Source of the DNA: GCA-2737725 sp965229355
GTDB taxonomy: Bacteria; Pseudomonadota; Alphaproteobacteria; Rhodospirillales; Rhodospirillaceae
Direction of reading: 5' to 3'
NCBI GenBank assembly: GCA_965229355.1
Contig: OZ245869.1
Coordinates: 1,240,001-1,304,000 of the forward strand
DNA length: 64,000 nucleotides
Below, one piece after another: positions 44,601 to 52,831 of this stretch (the first letter of the stretch is position 1; the number at the start of each line of letters is the position of its first letter). The translations under genes were made by a program, and so were the position numbers. The notes beneath the pieces are model-generated. The model did not search any database and had not been told where the DNA came from. It saw only the letters and a program-made list of their open reading frames with translations.

Positions 44601-44689
44601 GCTTGGCGGGTGCAACCGTGTTGACGTTGGTGGTGTTGCCTGCACTGTATGCGGCTTATGCCGCGCGCGTTAAAGCCAAAGCGGCTTGA
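41621..44689 (+). CDS. RND-family efflux pump inner-membrane subunit
   Basis: 1022 residues with the AcrB/HAE architecture: TM1 (LVLFAIIALVVAGVQSF), a first large periplasmic loop, a TM2-6 block with IALGLLVDDAIIAVE (the TM4 proton-relay Asp-Asp), a second periplasmic loop (about 560-860), and a final TM block (IMLTILMIQLQSFGKLLLVV). It is a proton-driven exporter working with the adaptor upstream. The start NLSAWALKHRALVLF and SRPGSTIITLTL place it in the less-studied HAE branch; the substrate is unknown. Its 3' end overlaps the convergent gene by about 34 bases. Confidence 0.94.
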   Translation: MTSLNLSAWALKHRALVLFAIIALVVAGVQSFNKLGRSEDPAFLVRSMIISATWPGATAREVQEQVTDEIEKTLQEVPWFDYVTSLSRPGSTIITLTLRQDAPRPAVAEGWYQVRKRVSDMKGRLPQGVQGPFFNDDFGDTFGNIYAFSADGFTPAELKKYVEAARQKILSVPGVAKVNLVGDQAERIFVEFSHQRISTLGLSTSALIEGLRKQTAVVPFGVVETPGERVVLRLESPAERESAIAALPIVANGKTLRLGDLAEVKHGYEDPPSFLMRFNGKPVIGLAVSMTEGGDILSLGEQLEAVMTNIKAALPAGIEVEKVADQPHVVEDSIGEFTRSLLEALAIVLVVSFVSLGVRTGIVVALSVPLVLAITFVIMKVFGIDLHRISLGALIIALGLLVDDAIIAVEMMAVKLEEGWDRVSAASYAYTSTAFPMLTGTLVTAAGFIPVGFAKSSAGEYTGSIFLVVGIALIVSWITAVIFTPFLGHALLPEVKKHEGAEHDLYNKPIYQKFRKVVAWTVAHNRKVIAATAVAFFASVIGFGLVQQQFFPASSRPEVVVDMRLAGGSSITATENVGKRLEAKLAKDPDVESVAVYVGSGGPRFYLPLNPEQRDVAYTQAVIMTRGLAARERVMTRIQKALDEEWTDVTGRVARLENGPPVGYPVQFRVMGGDPASIRIQAEKVRDVFKANKHLRDINFEWFEQAKNMTLRVDRDRAQALGLTAEELAQPLNTILTGQPVTEVLDGTELIQVVARARPEERLNLENIGTLNISIGSADGSVKSITLDQVAAVKPGFESPVLARRNRDLELTVRADIADGTQAPVVSAEIDKALSDVRAQLPQGMRIELAGAAWESQKAQKSIAAVVPTMILIMLTILMIQLQSFGKLLLVVLTAPLGLIGMTIALLLFQQPFGFVATLGAIALAGMIMRNSVILVEQIDINIAAGLEMTTAIIDATVHRARPVILTAAAAMLAMIPLARSAFWGPMAITIIGGLAGATVLTLVVLPALYAAYAARVKAKAA

Positions 44690-45288
44690 TCGGCGAATGA
44701 TGGTGGCAATACGCCGCGTTGCAGCAGTTCGTTTAAGCAGCGTGCAAAATGGCGGGGTGTATAGGTGCTGTCAGGAAGTTCGAGCCAATTTTGCTCAGCG
44801 AACGCTAAAATAGCGGGCTCATCGTATTCGACTTCCCATAATATGCCGAGAAGCGAGGAGAGGTTTTCTTCTTCCTCTTTGGTTGCGTTATCGACGCAAC
44901 TGGCTGTATTCGCATCGTCCACGCGCCCGGACTCTGGGCCCGCACCTAAACCAAAATCATAGAGTGCGCGACGTTCAGCGGGCGCGATTTGCCAGTGCGC
45001 GATTTCGTGAAACACAACGCTGGTTTCAGATTTTGTGCGGATACACGCCCCATCCCAACTGAATGCAACCGCCGGGTCTTCATCACGCACGGCGATGCCC
45101 ATACGCTGCGCCAACGCCACCGCTTTATGACGCCCTGCATGCAAATCAGCCTTTAAGCCGGGCGCATATTTTTGGGTCTCCGCGATACGCAAGAAAACAG
45201 CGCGCGCGAACGCATCGTCGCCCAAGCCTTGTTCAAAGGTCGTGAGGATATGCGGGAGATCCGCCGGGTTGATGGGCGTCAGAATCAT
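44656..45288 (-). CDS. EpmC-like (EF-P hydroxylase family) putative metalloenzyme
   Basis: About 210 residues from ATG 45288; a TTG at 45369 would add 27 residues and neither has a clear ribosome site. The segment VVFHEIAHWQIAPAERRALYD, followed by FGLGAGPESGR, matches the metal-binding HEisHWciag.aRReL.DFG.w..pdgR motif of EpmC (YfcM), which hydroxylates lysylated EF-P. EF-P and the EpmA/EpmB partners are not in the window, and the overall similarity outside this motif is unclear, so the substrate is uncertain. Its stop overlaps the RND pump 3' end in antisense. Confidence 0.5.
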   Translation of the reverse strand: MILTPINPADLPHILTTFEQGLGDDAFARAVFLRIAETQKYAPGLKADLHAGRHKAVALAQRMGIAVRDEDPAVAFSWDGACIRTKSETSVVFHEIAHWQIAPAERRALYDFGLGAGPESGRVDDANTASCVDNATKEEEENLSSLLGILWEVEYDEPAILAFAEQNWLELPDSTYTPRHFARCLNELLQRGVLPPSFADQAALALTRAA

Positions 45289-45393
45289 AGGCCAAAGCTT
45301 TTGTTGATGGGCCTTGTTTGCAAGAGCCGGTTGGTACACGCTTCGTAAGCTTTGGTCTAGGCTGGCCAATTATCAGATGGGGAGGATGCGTAA

Positions 45394-45843
45394 GTGTCGA
45401 TCATTAAAGAGAAAATGCCGCTGCTAACGCGCCACGCCGGAACCTGGGCGGGCACCTACCGGTTCATCACGCCGCAAATGCAGTTGCTGGACCAGTACGA
45501 TTTTCGCATCAACGCGCTGTTCCCAGACGATGGCAAGGGCGGCATTACATACCGGCAGGAGAGCTTTTACACCTGGGCCGATGGTCGCACACGTGAGTTA
45601 GTGTACGAAGGCACGTACAAAGACGGCATTGTCGCGTTTGAAGGCCGCATCTCAGGCTGGGTGAAAGAACTGAACGACCGCACCCTTAACATGCGCTTTT
45701 GGTTTGCGGATCAGCCGGGCGTGGATGTGCTGGAAGCCATTCACTTGGCCAAAAATAACAACGATCGTGGCCGCACCTGGAATTGGTTTAAAGACGAGAA
45801 GCTGTTTCAAATCACGCTGGTGGATGAAAAGCGCATCGCTTAG
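45394..45843 (+). CDS. Small lipocalin-like protein of unknown function
   Basis: 149 residues starting at GTG 45394 with GGGGAGG eight bases upstream. An N-terminal RHAGTWAGTYRFITP is followed by a run of short beta-strand-like segments (YDFRINALFP, GGITYRQESFYTW, TRELVYEGTYKDGIVAFEGRI), suggesting a lipocalin/calycin barrel, perhaps related to DUF3598-type proteins. No signal peptide. I do not recognise a function. Divergent from the EpmC-like gene. Confidence 0.65.
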   Translation: MSIIKEKMPLLTRHAGTWAGTYRFITPQMQLLDQYDFRINALFPDDGKGGITYRQESFYTWADGRTRELVYEGTYKDGIVAFEGRISGWVKELNDRTLNMRFWFADQPGVDVLEAIHLAKNNNDRGRTWNWFKDEKLFQITLVDEKRIA

Positions 45844-45853
45844 CTAAGTATGC

Positions 45854-46639
45854 TTAGTTAAGTGTGATCTGCTCGGGATGTGTTGCTTCGATCATCGGGC
45901 CGTTGCGCATGCTGACCCATCCGCGCACTTCAATGGGTTTATTTTTCAGCGCAAGGAGATCAACCTTTGCCGCATCGAATGTCGGCCAATCGCGCTTTTC
46001 AATGGCGACTGTAAAATCTGTACGGAAATCATCACTAAAGTTGAGATAGATGCGTTCTTTGGTTTTGGCCGCGTCCTTCACAGTACCCGTCACAAGTTGA
46101 TATGTGCCTTTGTCATCATTAAGCGTGGGCGATAACGCATCGCGCACCGCATAGAACGGATGGGCCCAAATGCCGCGTTTGGCTTTGCGGGCCTCTGCTT
46201 CCAACGACAACATTTCAGTAGCGAGTTTGCGATTGTCTGGGAACGTGTAGACGCGCGCCATGCCGAGGAGCAGCATTTCACCCTGCACCCACAGATCATC
46301 ACTGCGGACGATATGCCCGAGAATGCGGCCATGGCGATCTGTTGCGACAGTGCCAAGCCGCACCGTCACATCACGATTGAGCACTAATTTTTCCAGTGCC
46401 GCTTTTGATTCGTCAGCCAGTGGCCACGTCTTGAAGTTCTTACGGCCCAACGGCAGCTTAGGCGCTTGCATACCAATCAGGCGAATATCAGCGGCGCCAT
46501 TCTTCAAACGAACCGTATCGCCATCCACCACAGTTGCGACAATACCGGCATCACCTTTTTCCAAAACATCAGGCGGTGCCGCGTATGCTGGTGCGCTGAC
46601 AACGATGAAGAGGGGAATGAGAATTTTAAAAATGTTCAT
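45854..46639 (-). CDS. Secreted thermonuclease-like (SNase) protein
   Basis: About 261 residues from ATG 46639 (AAAGGC ahead), with a signal peptide ending APAYA. SNase domain: VVDGDTVRLKNGAADIRLIG, then KAALEKLVLNRDVTVRLG, TDRHGRILGHI and RKAKRGIWAHP. Several catalytic positions differ from micrococcal nuclease: IGMQAP replaces the usual IG(I/M)DAPE, so the metal-binding Asp may be missing. A C-terminal OB-like extension (about 165-260) holds YQLVTGTVKDAAKTKERIYL. It is probably periplasmic; nuclease activity is uncertain. Confidence 0.82.
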   Translation of the reverse strand: MNIFKILIPLFIVVSAPAYAAPPDVLEKGDAGIVATVVDGDTVRLKNGAADIRLIGMQAPKLPLGRKNFKTWPLADESKAALEKLVLNRDVTVRLGTVATDRHGRILGHIVRSDDLWVQGEMLLLGMARVYTFPDNRKLATEMLSLEAEARKAKRGIWAHPFYAVRDALSPTLNDDKGTYQLVTGTVKDAAKTKERIYLNFSDDFRTDFTVAIEKRDWPTFDAAKVDLLALKNKPIEVRGWVSMRNGPMIEATHPEQITLN

Positions 46640-46667
46640 GCCTTTATGTAGCATGAGGCGCACAAAC

Positions 46668-46701
46668 AAAAACGGCCCCGATGAACCATCGAGGCCGTTT
46701 T
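46668..46701 (-). terminator. Terminator of carD
   Basis: A hairpin of AAAACGGCC/GGCCGTTTT with an inner CGAT/ATCG pair, 20 bases after the carD stop, followed on the minus strand by a T-rich run (GTTTTTGTTTGTG). Confidence 0.85.
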
Positions 46702-46721
46702 GAATTTTATCGGAACGCTGA

Positions 46722-47288
46722 TTAGGCGGCGTTCAGAAGCTTTTCCAACTTTGCAGTGGCGGCTTCCGGCTTGATCTTCTCGACTGCAGCCATTTCATGA
46801 GCCAAGCGCTCAAGCGCTTGTTCGTAGATTTGGCGTTCGCTGTAAGATTGCTCGGGCTGGGTCGCGCCGCGGTGCAAATCGCGCACCACTTCAGCGATCG
46901 ACACCGGGTCACCAGAGTTGATCTTGGCTTCGTATTCCTGAGCGCGGCGGCTCCACATTGCGCGCTTCACGCGGGCGCGGCCCTTTAACGTGAGCAGAGC
47001 GCTTTCCATCACTTTACGGGTCGAGAGCTTGCGCAAACCCGCACCTTCGGCCTTCATGACGGGCACGCGCAACGTCATACGGTCGCGCTCGAAGCTGATC
47101 ACAAACAATTCAATTTTTTGACCCGCGATCAATTGGTTCTCAAGCTGGGTCACTTTGCCGACGCCATGCGCCGGGTACACAACGAAATCACCAGCGGCAA
47201 ACGGAGCGGCTATTTTCGATGATTTGGCCTTAGGAGCGGCCGGCTTTTTAACGGCAGGTGCTGCAACGACTTTATTAGTATTGGGCAT
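46722..47288 (-). CDS. carD: CarD/CdnL-type RNA polymerase-binding regulator
   Basis: About 188 residues from ATG 47288 (GGAGAG ahead; a frame extends six codons further). A low-complexity Ala/Lys-rich N-terminus precedes the Tudor-like RNAP-interaction domain (FAAGDFVVYPAHGVGKVTQL) and a helical C-terminal domain that stabilises the open promoter complex (KVMESALLTLKGRARVKRAMWSRR). Transcribed with the same polarity as fdxA, which lies upstream with its own terminator. This pairing with fdxA is typical of alphaproteobacteria. Confidence 0.93.
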   Translation of the reverse strand: MPNTNKVVAAPAVKKPAAPKAKSSKIAAPFAAGDFVVYPAHGVGKVTQLENQLIAGQKIELFVISFERDRMTLRVPVMKAEGAGLRKLSTRKVMESALLTLKGRARVKRAMWSRRAQEYEAKINSGDPVSIAEVVRDLHRGATQPEQSYSERQIYEQALERLAHEMAAVEKIKPEAATAKLEKLLNAA

Positions 47289-47617
47289 ACGGACTGCTCT
47301 CCACATTTGTTGTTGTTGCCACTTTGGCTGCGTTCTCCCCCGAGCCCATCCCCTAAGCCTGTGGATGAGCTTCTGTTGCGCTGCAGCAAAGCGGTGACCG
47401 AGCGGCCCTTAAAACCACCACGTGAGACTGTCTCGGTCCTCATTCCCGCCCATTGAGAATTGTTTTATTTCAAAGGCTTACGCGAATTTTCGCGGGCCTT
47501 AGGGTCGGGAAAAAATAATCCGCCGGTTCCCCGACGGATTAGAAAGAACGTATCATAATTCTGTGGAAAAAAACAGCCGAAACCCTGGATGGGAGCTGCT
47601 TGAGAGATGAAAACCGC
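47289..47617. other. Intergenic region between carD and fdxA
   Basis: About 330 bases holding the carD leader and the fdxA terminator. A run of CTGTGG- and TGGGG-rich sequence near 47340-47370 carries no gene. No further structure is evident. Confidence 0.55.
47509..47541 (-). terminator. Terminator of fdxA
   Basis: An 11-bp stem with one G-U pair (47516-47541, loop GGAA on the minus strand) is followed by six T on the minus strand. It lies about 80 bases after the fdxA stop. Confidence 0.9.
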
Positions 47618-47953
47618 TTAAGACCCGGTGCCCGGAGCCTTGCTAAGCTGTTGTTTCTTATTGGGTTTTCCCTTCCAATCCTCAGCATCGGCTGGCGGCG
47701 TGCCCTTCACTGTAATGTTGGGCCACTTATCAGCATATTCCTTATTCATATCAGTCCAGTCGGCCGCTTGCTCGTCCGAGTCGGGAACAATGGCTTCGGC
47801 TGGGCATTCGGGTTCGCAGACCCCGCAGTCGATACATTCGTCCGGGTGGATCACCAGCATGTTCTCACCCTCATAGAAGCAGTCCACCGGACAGACTTCG
47901 ACGCAGTCCATGAACTTGCACTTGATGCAGTTCTCGGTCACCACGTACGCCAT
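47618..47953 (-). CDS. fdxA: Ferredoxin FdxA (7Fe type)
   Basis: 111 residues. Two cluster motifs at the N-terminus: CIKCKFMDCVEVCPVDC, where the [3Fe-4S] cluster uses a CxxxxxxC pattern, and CIDCGVCEPECPAEAI for the [4Fe-4S] cluster. An Asp/Glu-rich tail and a Lys-rich C-terminus follow. GGAG lies before the ATG. It is a low-potential electron carrier and could accept electrons from KorAB. Confidence 0.95.
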   Translation of the reverse strand: MAYVVTENCIKCKFMDCVEVCPVDCFYEGENMLVIHPDECIDCGVCEPECPAEAIVPDSDEQAADWTDMNKEYADKWPNITVKGTPPADAEDWKGKPNKKQQLSKAPGTGS

Positions 47954-48165
47954 AGGCGGTATCTCCTTCTCTCACGATTGCGGCAACGTTTTGGTCCGCT
48001 TGCGTGTTTGTTCAATTCATGTGTCGGGTACTCGATTTAAGAGCGGGCCGTCAAGGCACCCTCTGTGACCGACCGGAAATAGAGACTGTTTCAACTAAGA
48101 GTGTATCGCAACTTATTCAAAAGTGGGCTGAAAGTTGCCTACGCTGTTCGACATATTGAGATGTT

Positions 48166-48768
48166 ATGAGCCCAAAACAGACACCACCTGCCGCCGTTCG
48201 CAACACGCCGTTTCTGGTTGATGTGCTGAAGCTGGCCCTGCCACAGCAGGGCTTGGTATTGGAGATTGCCAGTGGTTCTGGCTATCACGCGGCCGCCTTC
48301 GCGCAGACATTCCCGCACCTGACATGGCAACCGACAGATCCAGATGCCGATGCCTGCGATAGCATTTCCGCATACGTCGCCGAAATGAAGCTGATGAACG
48401 TACGCTATCCGCTGGCCATGGATGTCACCGCGCTGCCATGGCCCGTGGCCGCAGCTGATGCCATATTATGCATCAACATGATCCACATTTCGCCGTGGGC
48501 TGCGACTGAAGCGCTGTTTAAGGGTGCTGCGCAGATATTGAAAGCCGATGCGCCTTTAATCACCTACGGCCCTTACATCGTGCAAGGCGATTATATTTCC
48601 GACAGCAATGTGGCGTTTGATCAGTCTTTGAAAGCGCGAAACCCAGCCTGGGGTTTGCGCGAAGTGGATGATGTAACACGCATTGCGAAAGAGAATGGCT
48701 TTACGGTCGAGAGCATGACACCGATGCCCGCCAACAACTTTACGCTGGTCTTCCGGAAAACCGCTTAG
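48166..48768 (+). CDS. DUF938 family SAM-dependent methyltransferase
   Basis: 200 residues. Features of DUF938: RNTPFLVDVLKLALP, motif I LEIASGSGYHAAAFA, LTWQPTDPD, CINMIHISPWAATEALF and the C-terminal MPANNFTLVFRK. It probably uses SAM; the acceptor is unknown. It stands alone on the plus strand between the fdxA and S4-domain genes, which are otherwise neighbours in many alphaproteobacteria. Confidence 0.92.
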   Translation: MSPKQTPPAAVRNTPFLVDVLKLALPQQGLVLEIASGSGYHAAAFAQTFPHLTWQPTDPDADACDSISAYVAEMKLMNVRYPLAMDVTALPWPVAAADAILCINMIHISPWAATEALFKGAAQILKADAPLITYGPYIVQGDYISDSNVAFDQSLKARNPAWGLREVDDVTRIAKENGFTVESMTPMPANNFTLVFRKTA

Positions 48769-48800
48769 GCCTCAAAAGCGTTTAAGACTCGTCGTAAAAC

Positions 48801-49214
48801 TTAGCTTTCCTCATAAAACTTATCTATGGCCCGGCGATCACGTTTGGTGGGGCGACCAGCGCCTTTTTCACGCTTCAAAATCGGTCCGGCTTTGTGCGTC
48901 AGCACGCCATGCTCATCACGGTGCAAACGTTCGGGCGCCGTGGGTTCATCGTAAAGCGTTTGCGCTTCGGGGGCGGGCCCGCGTCGCTCACCCACATCTT
49001 TCACAATCACGCTGCGCTTTACCGGCCCCAGAACCGCCACAAGCTGATCACCTACTCGTACTGTCGTGCTGGGTTTCTGGGCTTTATGACCATTGATAGT
49101 GATTTGGCCGCGTTCGATAACCTTTTGCGCCAACGCCCGGCTTTTGCAAAAGCGCGCGAACCAGAGCCATTTATCCAGGCGGATAGATGTTGCGGTTGGC
49201 GCGTCTTCACTCAT
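48801..49214 (-). CDS. hslR: S4-domain RNA-binding heat-shock protein (Hsp15 family)
   Basis: 137 residues. S4 domain about residues 11-75 (IRLDKWLWFARFCKSRALAQKVIERGQITING, VRVGDQLV) plus a charged C-terminal extension typical of Hsp15. In E. coli this protein recycles 50S subunits carrying nascent chains. Its ATG overlaps the helicase stop by four bases (ATGA), so the two are translated together. Confidence 0.85.
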   Translation of the reverse strand: MSEDAPTATSIRLDKWLWFARFCKSRALAQKVIERGQITINGHKAQKPSTTVRVGDQLVAVLGPVKRSVIVKDVGERRGPAPEAQTLYDEPTAPERLHRDEHGVLTHKAGPILKREKGAGRPTKRDRRAIDKFYEES

Positions 49215-51910
49215 TCGGCAGATGCAGCATCCGGGGCTGGTGTACCCGCAGCAGATTCAATCGGCGTTTCAACAGGCACATCTTCGATTTTCGGCTCTTC
49301 GATTTTTGGTTCAGGCTTGGTTTTCGCCATCATGGCTTTCAACTGCGCGAACGGCGAATCGGCATTTACAGGGGTGTCCTGTTTCGGCTGATGCTGTTGT
49401 TGATGATGCGGCTTCCCGCCTTTGCCTTTGAACTTGCCTTGGCCTTTGAAGTTTCCACCAGGCTTGCCGCCGCCTTTGTTGCGCATGATTGAGAACGTCA
49501 GCGCTTCATTTTCGATCACCGCGCCAAAGCCCAATGCGCGCAGCACCGGAATAGCCGCTTCAGCATTGATACCCAACAACGACAACGTGGCGGGTGGAAA
49601 CACCTTTTGGCCTTCGCGGGCAATTTTGCGGGCTTCGGCGCCAAAGCGCTCGAACATATCGATACGGTAGCCCACACCCGAAATCGGACGGAAGCCGCAC
49701 GCCGCATAGAACGGACCCGGCACTTCTTTTTCAAGCGGGATTGAAACACGGCCCGCTTGCGGTAACGCGGGCACCAGTGTGTCGGGGTTGGCCGCAATCC
49801 ATAACTGACCGCGTAAACGGACCGGCGATGCTTTTAACAGCATCGGGAAGAACACCTGATCTAACCCAAAGCGAATACCAAGCTTGGCGAGCGCTTTGCG
49901 CTGCTCTTCATCCAGCGCTTTTAATTGCTCTTCCACCATATCGCGGCGAATGCTGCCTAAGCCTTCCGACAGCTGGAACACGATGCCGCGCACATAACCC
50001 GGCACGTCGGCATTGCGCGCCGCCACCAGCGGCTGCAGCACAGTATTGATATGCACCTGTAACCACAGCTTTAAGCGCTCTTCGAGGCGTAAGCGTTGCG
50101 GCGCTTCCATGCGCTCATCGAATAACACCTGAATCACCGGTTTCAAGCGTTCCGGGCCGGGGCCCAGTGTCGCGATCACGGGTATTGAGCCGTCCGGACT
50201 TTTCCAAACGATGCGTGCTTGATCATCAAGCATAATGGCATCATCTGTCGCAGTGGCGATGGCCTCGACACGCGCCGCAATCACAGGGCGTAGCGCCGCA
50301 TTGGCTGCGTTGATGACGGTACGGTCAGCAACCTTTAAGCCTGTGCGTTCGGCGGTGAAACGAAGGCCATCTAAACGGCCCAGCTTATGGCCGTCGACAT
50401 GGACGGAACCATCTTCGGAAATCTCGGCAGACAGGACGTCGTCTCCTCGTAATTTGCGCACCAAATGGGCGGTGCGATTATCGACAAATTGATGCGTTAG
50501 CTTTGCGTGCAGCGCATCCGACAACCGATCTTCCACTTGGCGGGTGCGTTCTTGCCACTCTAGGGCGCGTTCTGTCCAGCCTGGACGATGGGTCAGGTAG
50601 GTCCATGTTCGGATTGCGGCAATCCGGTCCATCATGGCGTGGATGTCGCCGTCGGTGCGATCAATGCGCGCAACTTGCGTTTTCACCCAATCTTCCGGCA
50701 GTTTTCCTGTGCCTTGGGTCAAGTATTGATAAACCTGCGTCATCAGGCGCGCATGCTGCTCAGGCTTTAATTTGCGAAAATCTGGCACCTGGGCCACATC
50801 CCATAGCAGCTTGATTTTGTCTGGCGCTTTAGCGCGGTCACGCACATCGACATCCCGAAGCATAGCTTCCAGCACTAATTGATCTTCTGCCGGGGGCGGA
50901 CGTACCAACGCCTTATCAGGCGGCATGGCCTTCAGATCATTCAGCAACGTCTCGAGACGCACGAAGCGCAGATTCGTATTGCGCCAGAAAATAAACGGCA
51001 GGTTCTGGAATTCATGGTTCTCAACCCGGTTCACAATGTCTGGGTCGATCTCCAGCACCTCGGCTGTCACCCCGAACGTGCCTTCATTCATATGCCGCCC
51101 AGCGCGCCCTGCAATTTGCGCAACCTCTGGCGCCGTAAGCGGCCGTGGCTTTGTACCATCAAACTTGTGCATGGCGGCAAAAGCCACATGGTCCACATCC
51201 ATGTTCAGGCCCATCCCGACGGCATCTGTGGCCACGAGATAATCAACCTCGCCGGCTTGATACATATCGACTTGGGCGTTGCGCGTCCGCGGGCTTAAGG
51301 CCCCCATCACCACGGCGGCACCGCCGCGATGACGGCGCAAAAGTTCCGCAATACCGTAAACTTCAGAGACCGAAAACGCGACAACAGCAGAGCGGCTGGG
51401 CAACCGTGTAAGTTTTTTATGGCCTGTATATGTGAGTTGCGAGAACCGCGGACGCTGCACGAACTGAGCCCCTGGCACTAATTTGCGAATCAACGGCTTA
51501 ATCGTCTCAGCGCCTAAGAACATCGTTTCGGTCGTACCGCGCGCATGGAGCAAACGGTCGGTGAACACATGGCCGCGGTCAGGATCGGCCGCCAGTTGAA
51601 TTTCATCGACCGCCAAAAATGCGGTTTGCCGGTCGATCGGCATGCTTTCAACCGTGCAGATAAAATAGCGCGCTTTGGGTGGGATGATTTTTTCCTCACC
51701 GGTAATCAGCGCGACCGCATTCTCGCCTTTAATGCGCACGACCTTGTCATAGTTCTCACGCGCGAGCAGGCGCAATGGAAATCCGATCATGCCCGAGGCG
51801 TGCCCCAGCATGCGATCCATCGCGAGATAGGTTTTACCGGTGTTGGTGGGCCCGAGAACGGCGGTGACCGAATGATTGGGCCGACTTAATGGCGAAGGAT
51901 GATCGGTCAC
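49211..51910 (-). CDS. Suv3-like DEAD/DEAH-box RNA helicase
   Basis: 899 residues. The N-terminal helicase core starts at GPTNTGKTYLAMDRM (Walker A) with LAVDEIQLAADP (motif II, DEIQ) and the second RecA-like domain IAGRAGRHMNEG. This is the alphaproteobacterial relative of mitochondrial Suv3. The C-terminal extension (about 480-780) is helical, and the last 60 residues are Gly/Lys/Gln/Pro-rich and likely disordered (MRNKGGGKPGGNFKGQGKFK). RNA unwinding in decay is the expected role. Head of the helicase-S4 operon. Confidence 0.93.
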   Translation of the reverse strand: MTDHPSPLSRPNHSVTAVLGPTNTGKTYLAMDRMLGHASGMIGFPLRLLARENYDKVVRIKGENAVALITGEEKIIPPKARYFICTVESMPIDRQTAFLAVDEIQLAADPDRGHVFTDRLLHARGTTETMFLGAETIKPLIRKLVPGAQFVQRPRFSQLTYTGHKKLTRLPSRSAVVAFSVSEVYGIAELLRRHRGGAAVVMGALSPRTRNAQVDMYQAGEVDYLVATDAVGMGLNMDVDHVAFAAMHKFDGTKPRPLTAPEVAQIAGRAGRHMNEGTFGVTAEVLEIDPDIVNRVENHEFQNLPFIFWRNTNLRFVRLETLLNDLKAMPPDKALVRPPPAEDQLVLEAMLRDVDVRDRAKAPDKIKLLWDVAQVPDFRKLKPEQHARLMTQVYQYLTQGTGKLPEDWVKTQVARIDRTDGDIHAMMDRIAAIRTWTYLTHRPGWTERALEWQERTRQVEDRLSDALHAKLTHQFVDNRTAHLVRKLRGDDVLSAEISEDGSVHVDGHKLGRLDGLRFTAERTGLKVADRTVINAANAALRPVIAARVEAIATATDDAIMLDDQARIVWKSPDGSIPVIATLGPGPERLKPVIQVLFDERMEAPQRLRLEERLKLWLQVHINTVLQPLVAARNADVPGYVRGIVFQLSEGLGSIRRDMVEEQLKALDEEQRKALAKLGIRFGLDQVFFPMLLKASPVRLRGQLWIAANPDTLVPALPQAGRVSIPLEKEVPGPFYAACGFRPISGVGYRIDMFERFGAEARKIAREGQKVFPPATLSLLGINAEAAIPVLRALGFGAVIENEALTFSIMRNKGGGKPGGNFKGQGKFKGKGGKPHHQQQHQPKQDTPVNADSPFAQLKAMMAKTKPEPKIEEPKIEDVPVETPIESAAGTPAPDAASAE

Positions 51911-52000
51911 AAAACAACAAGCTCAAGGTGGGGCGTAGGTTATAGCAGTATATTCCCGCTAAAAACCAACCCTAGAAAAACCAACGATAGAAAAGCAAAA

Positions 52001-52036
52001 GCCCCTCTTGCCGCACCCGAAGGGGGCAAGAGGGGC
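52001..52036 (-). terminator. Terminator of the hibernation factor gene
   Basis: A 12-bp perfect stem (GCCCCTCTTGCC and complement) around 12 bases, followed on the minus strand by TTTTGCTTTT. It lies about 30 bases after the stop. Confidence 0.85.
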
Positions 52037-52069
52037 ATTCGATGTTAGATACGAGCGCGAGGCGACGAC

Positions 52070-52456
52070 TTAATGCGTCGTCATTTCGACGTCCATTTGG
52101 GCTTCAGCGCGGTGTCGCGCATCATACCATCGACGACGGACGTAATCTTTTAATCGCCGTTCCATCGTGGTGAAGACATCACGGACCGCGATATTGACGT
52201 CGTCGTGGTCTTCAACCTTCTTATCGTTTTTTACAAAGAGCTGGTCGCCAGGCACTGAAAGCTTCACGGAAACGTGGAAAGGCTTATGCGTGGGGTTCAA
52301 TTGTGAATGCGCTTGGTGTTCGCTTTCGATGACGACCCGGCACGCTGTGATGCGGTCGAATAATCGATCGAGCTTGGCAACGCGTTCGCGGACATTGTTT
52401 TCAACCGCGTCCGAATGATCGAGACCGTGAAACGAAATCTGAACCTGATTTTGCAT
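52070..52456 (-). CDS. hpf: Ribosome hibernation promoting factor (HPF/RaiA)
   Basis: About 128 residues from ATG 52456, chosen for the strong AAGGAGC nine bases ahead. HPF/RaiA fold: MQNQVQISFHGLDHSDAVEN, RVAKLDRLFDRITACRVVIE, then VKNDKKVEDHDDVNIAVRDVF. It lacks the C-terminal dimerisation domain of long HPF and so is a short form. It binds the 30S decoding centre in slow growth. An rpoN gene, the usual neighbour, is not present. Confidence 0.9.
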   Translation of the reverse strand: MQNQVQISFHGLDHSDAVENNVRERVAKLDRLFDRITACRVVIESEHQAHSQLNPTHKPFHVSVKLSVPGDQLFVKNDKKVEDHDDVNIAVRDVFTTMERRLKDYVRRRWYDARHRAEAQMDVEMTTH

Positions 52457-52831
52457 TACGCTTGCTCCTTGTGCTTGAACCGTCTCACCTGAACAACACA
52501 ACATCTAGTGCAGCATTGTTTTGGGTGTTCGCGACAAGCCGGACGGGGGCCGAAACCCTCGGAACCGTCGGAGCCTTTACATCCAGCGCCGACAGTCTTG
52601 AGAACTGCGATACTCGCCGGTGTCAGGCCTTATGTGTCTTTGACACGTGGGACCATGTAGAAATGATGACACTGACAGGCTGGACTTGGCAATCAAATCC
52701 GGTCGAGTCGGGCATTAAACGGTTGAAAATATTTAGACCGAAAAATGCCCAAAAAGCTTGATTTTCGCCTCCCGGCCCACATATGACCGCCGCACAAAAC
52801 AACCTTAAATTTTGACCGTTGAGATAGACAA
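52457..52831. other. Region between hpf and htpG
   Basis: About 375 bases of divergent promoter region. A 99-codon plus-strand frame (52462-52761) has no recognisable features and is not called. The only supported element is the candidate RpoH promoter of htpG. Confidence 0.55.
52757..52784 (+). promoter_or_regulatory. Candidate RpoH (sigma-32) promoter of htpG
   Basis: CTTGATT (52757-52763), a 13-base spacer and CCACATAT (52777-52784) closely match CTTGAAA-N13-15-CCCCATNT, about 48 bases before the htpG ATG. Confidence 0.65.

Noticed and set aside
46160..46703. Plus-strand frames across the SNase gene
   Set aside because: Antisense shadows with no family resemblance; the minus-strand SNase domain is clear.
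52462..52761. 99-codon frame upstream of htpG
   Set aside because: No domain features and no clear ribosome site; it runs almost up to the htpG promoter.
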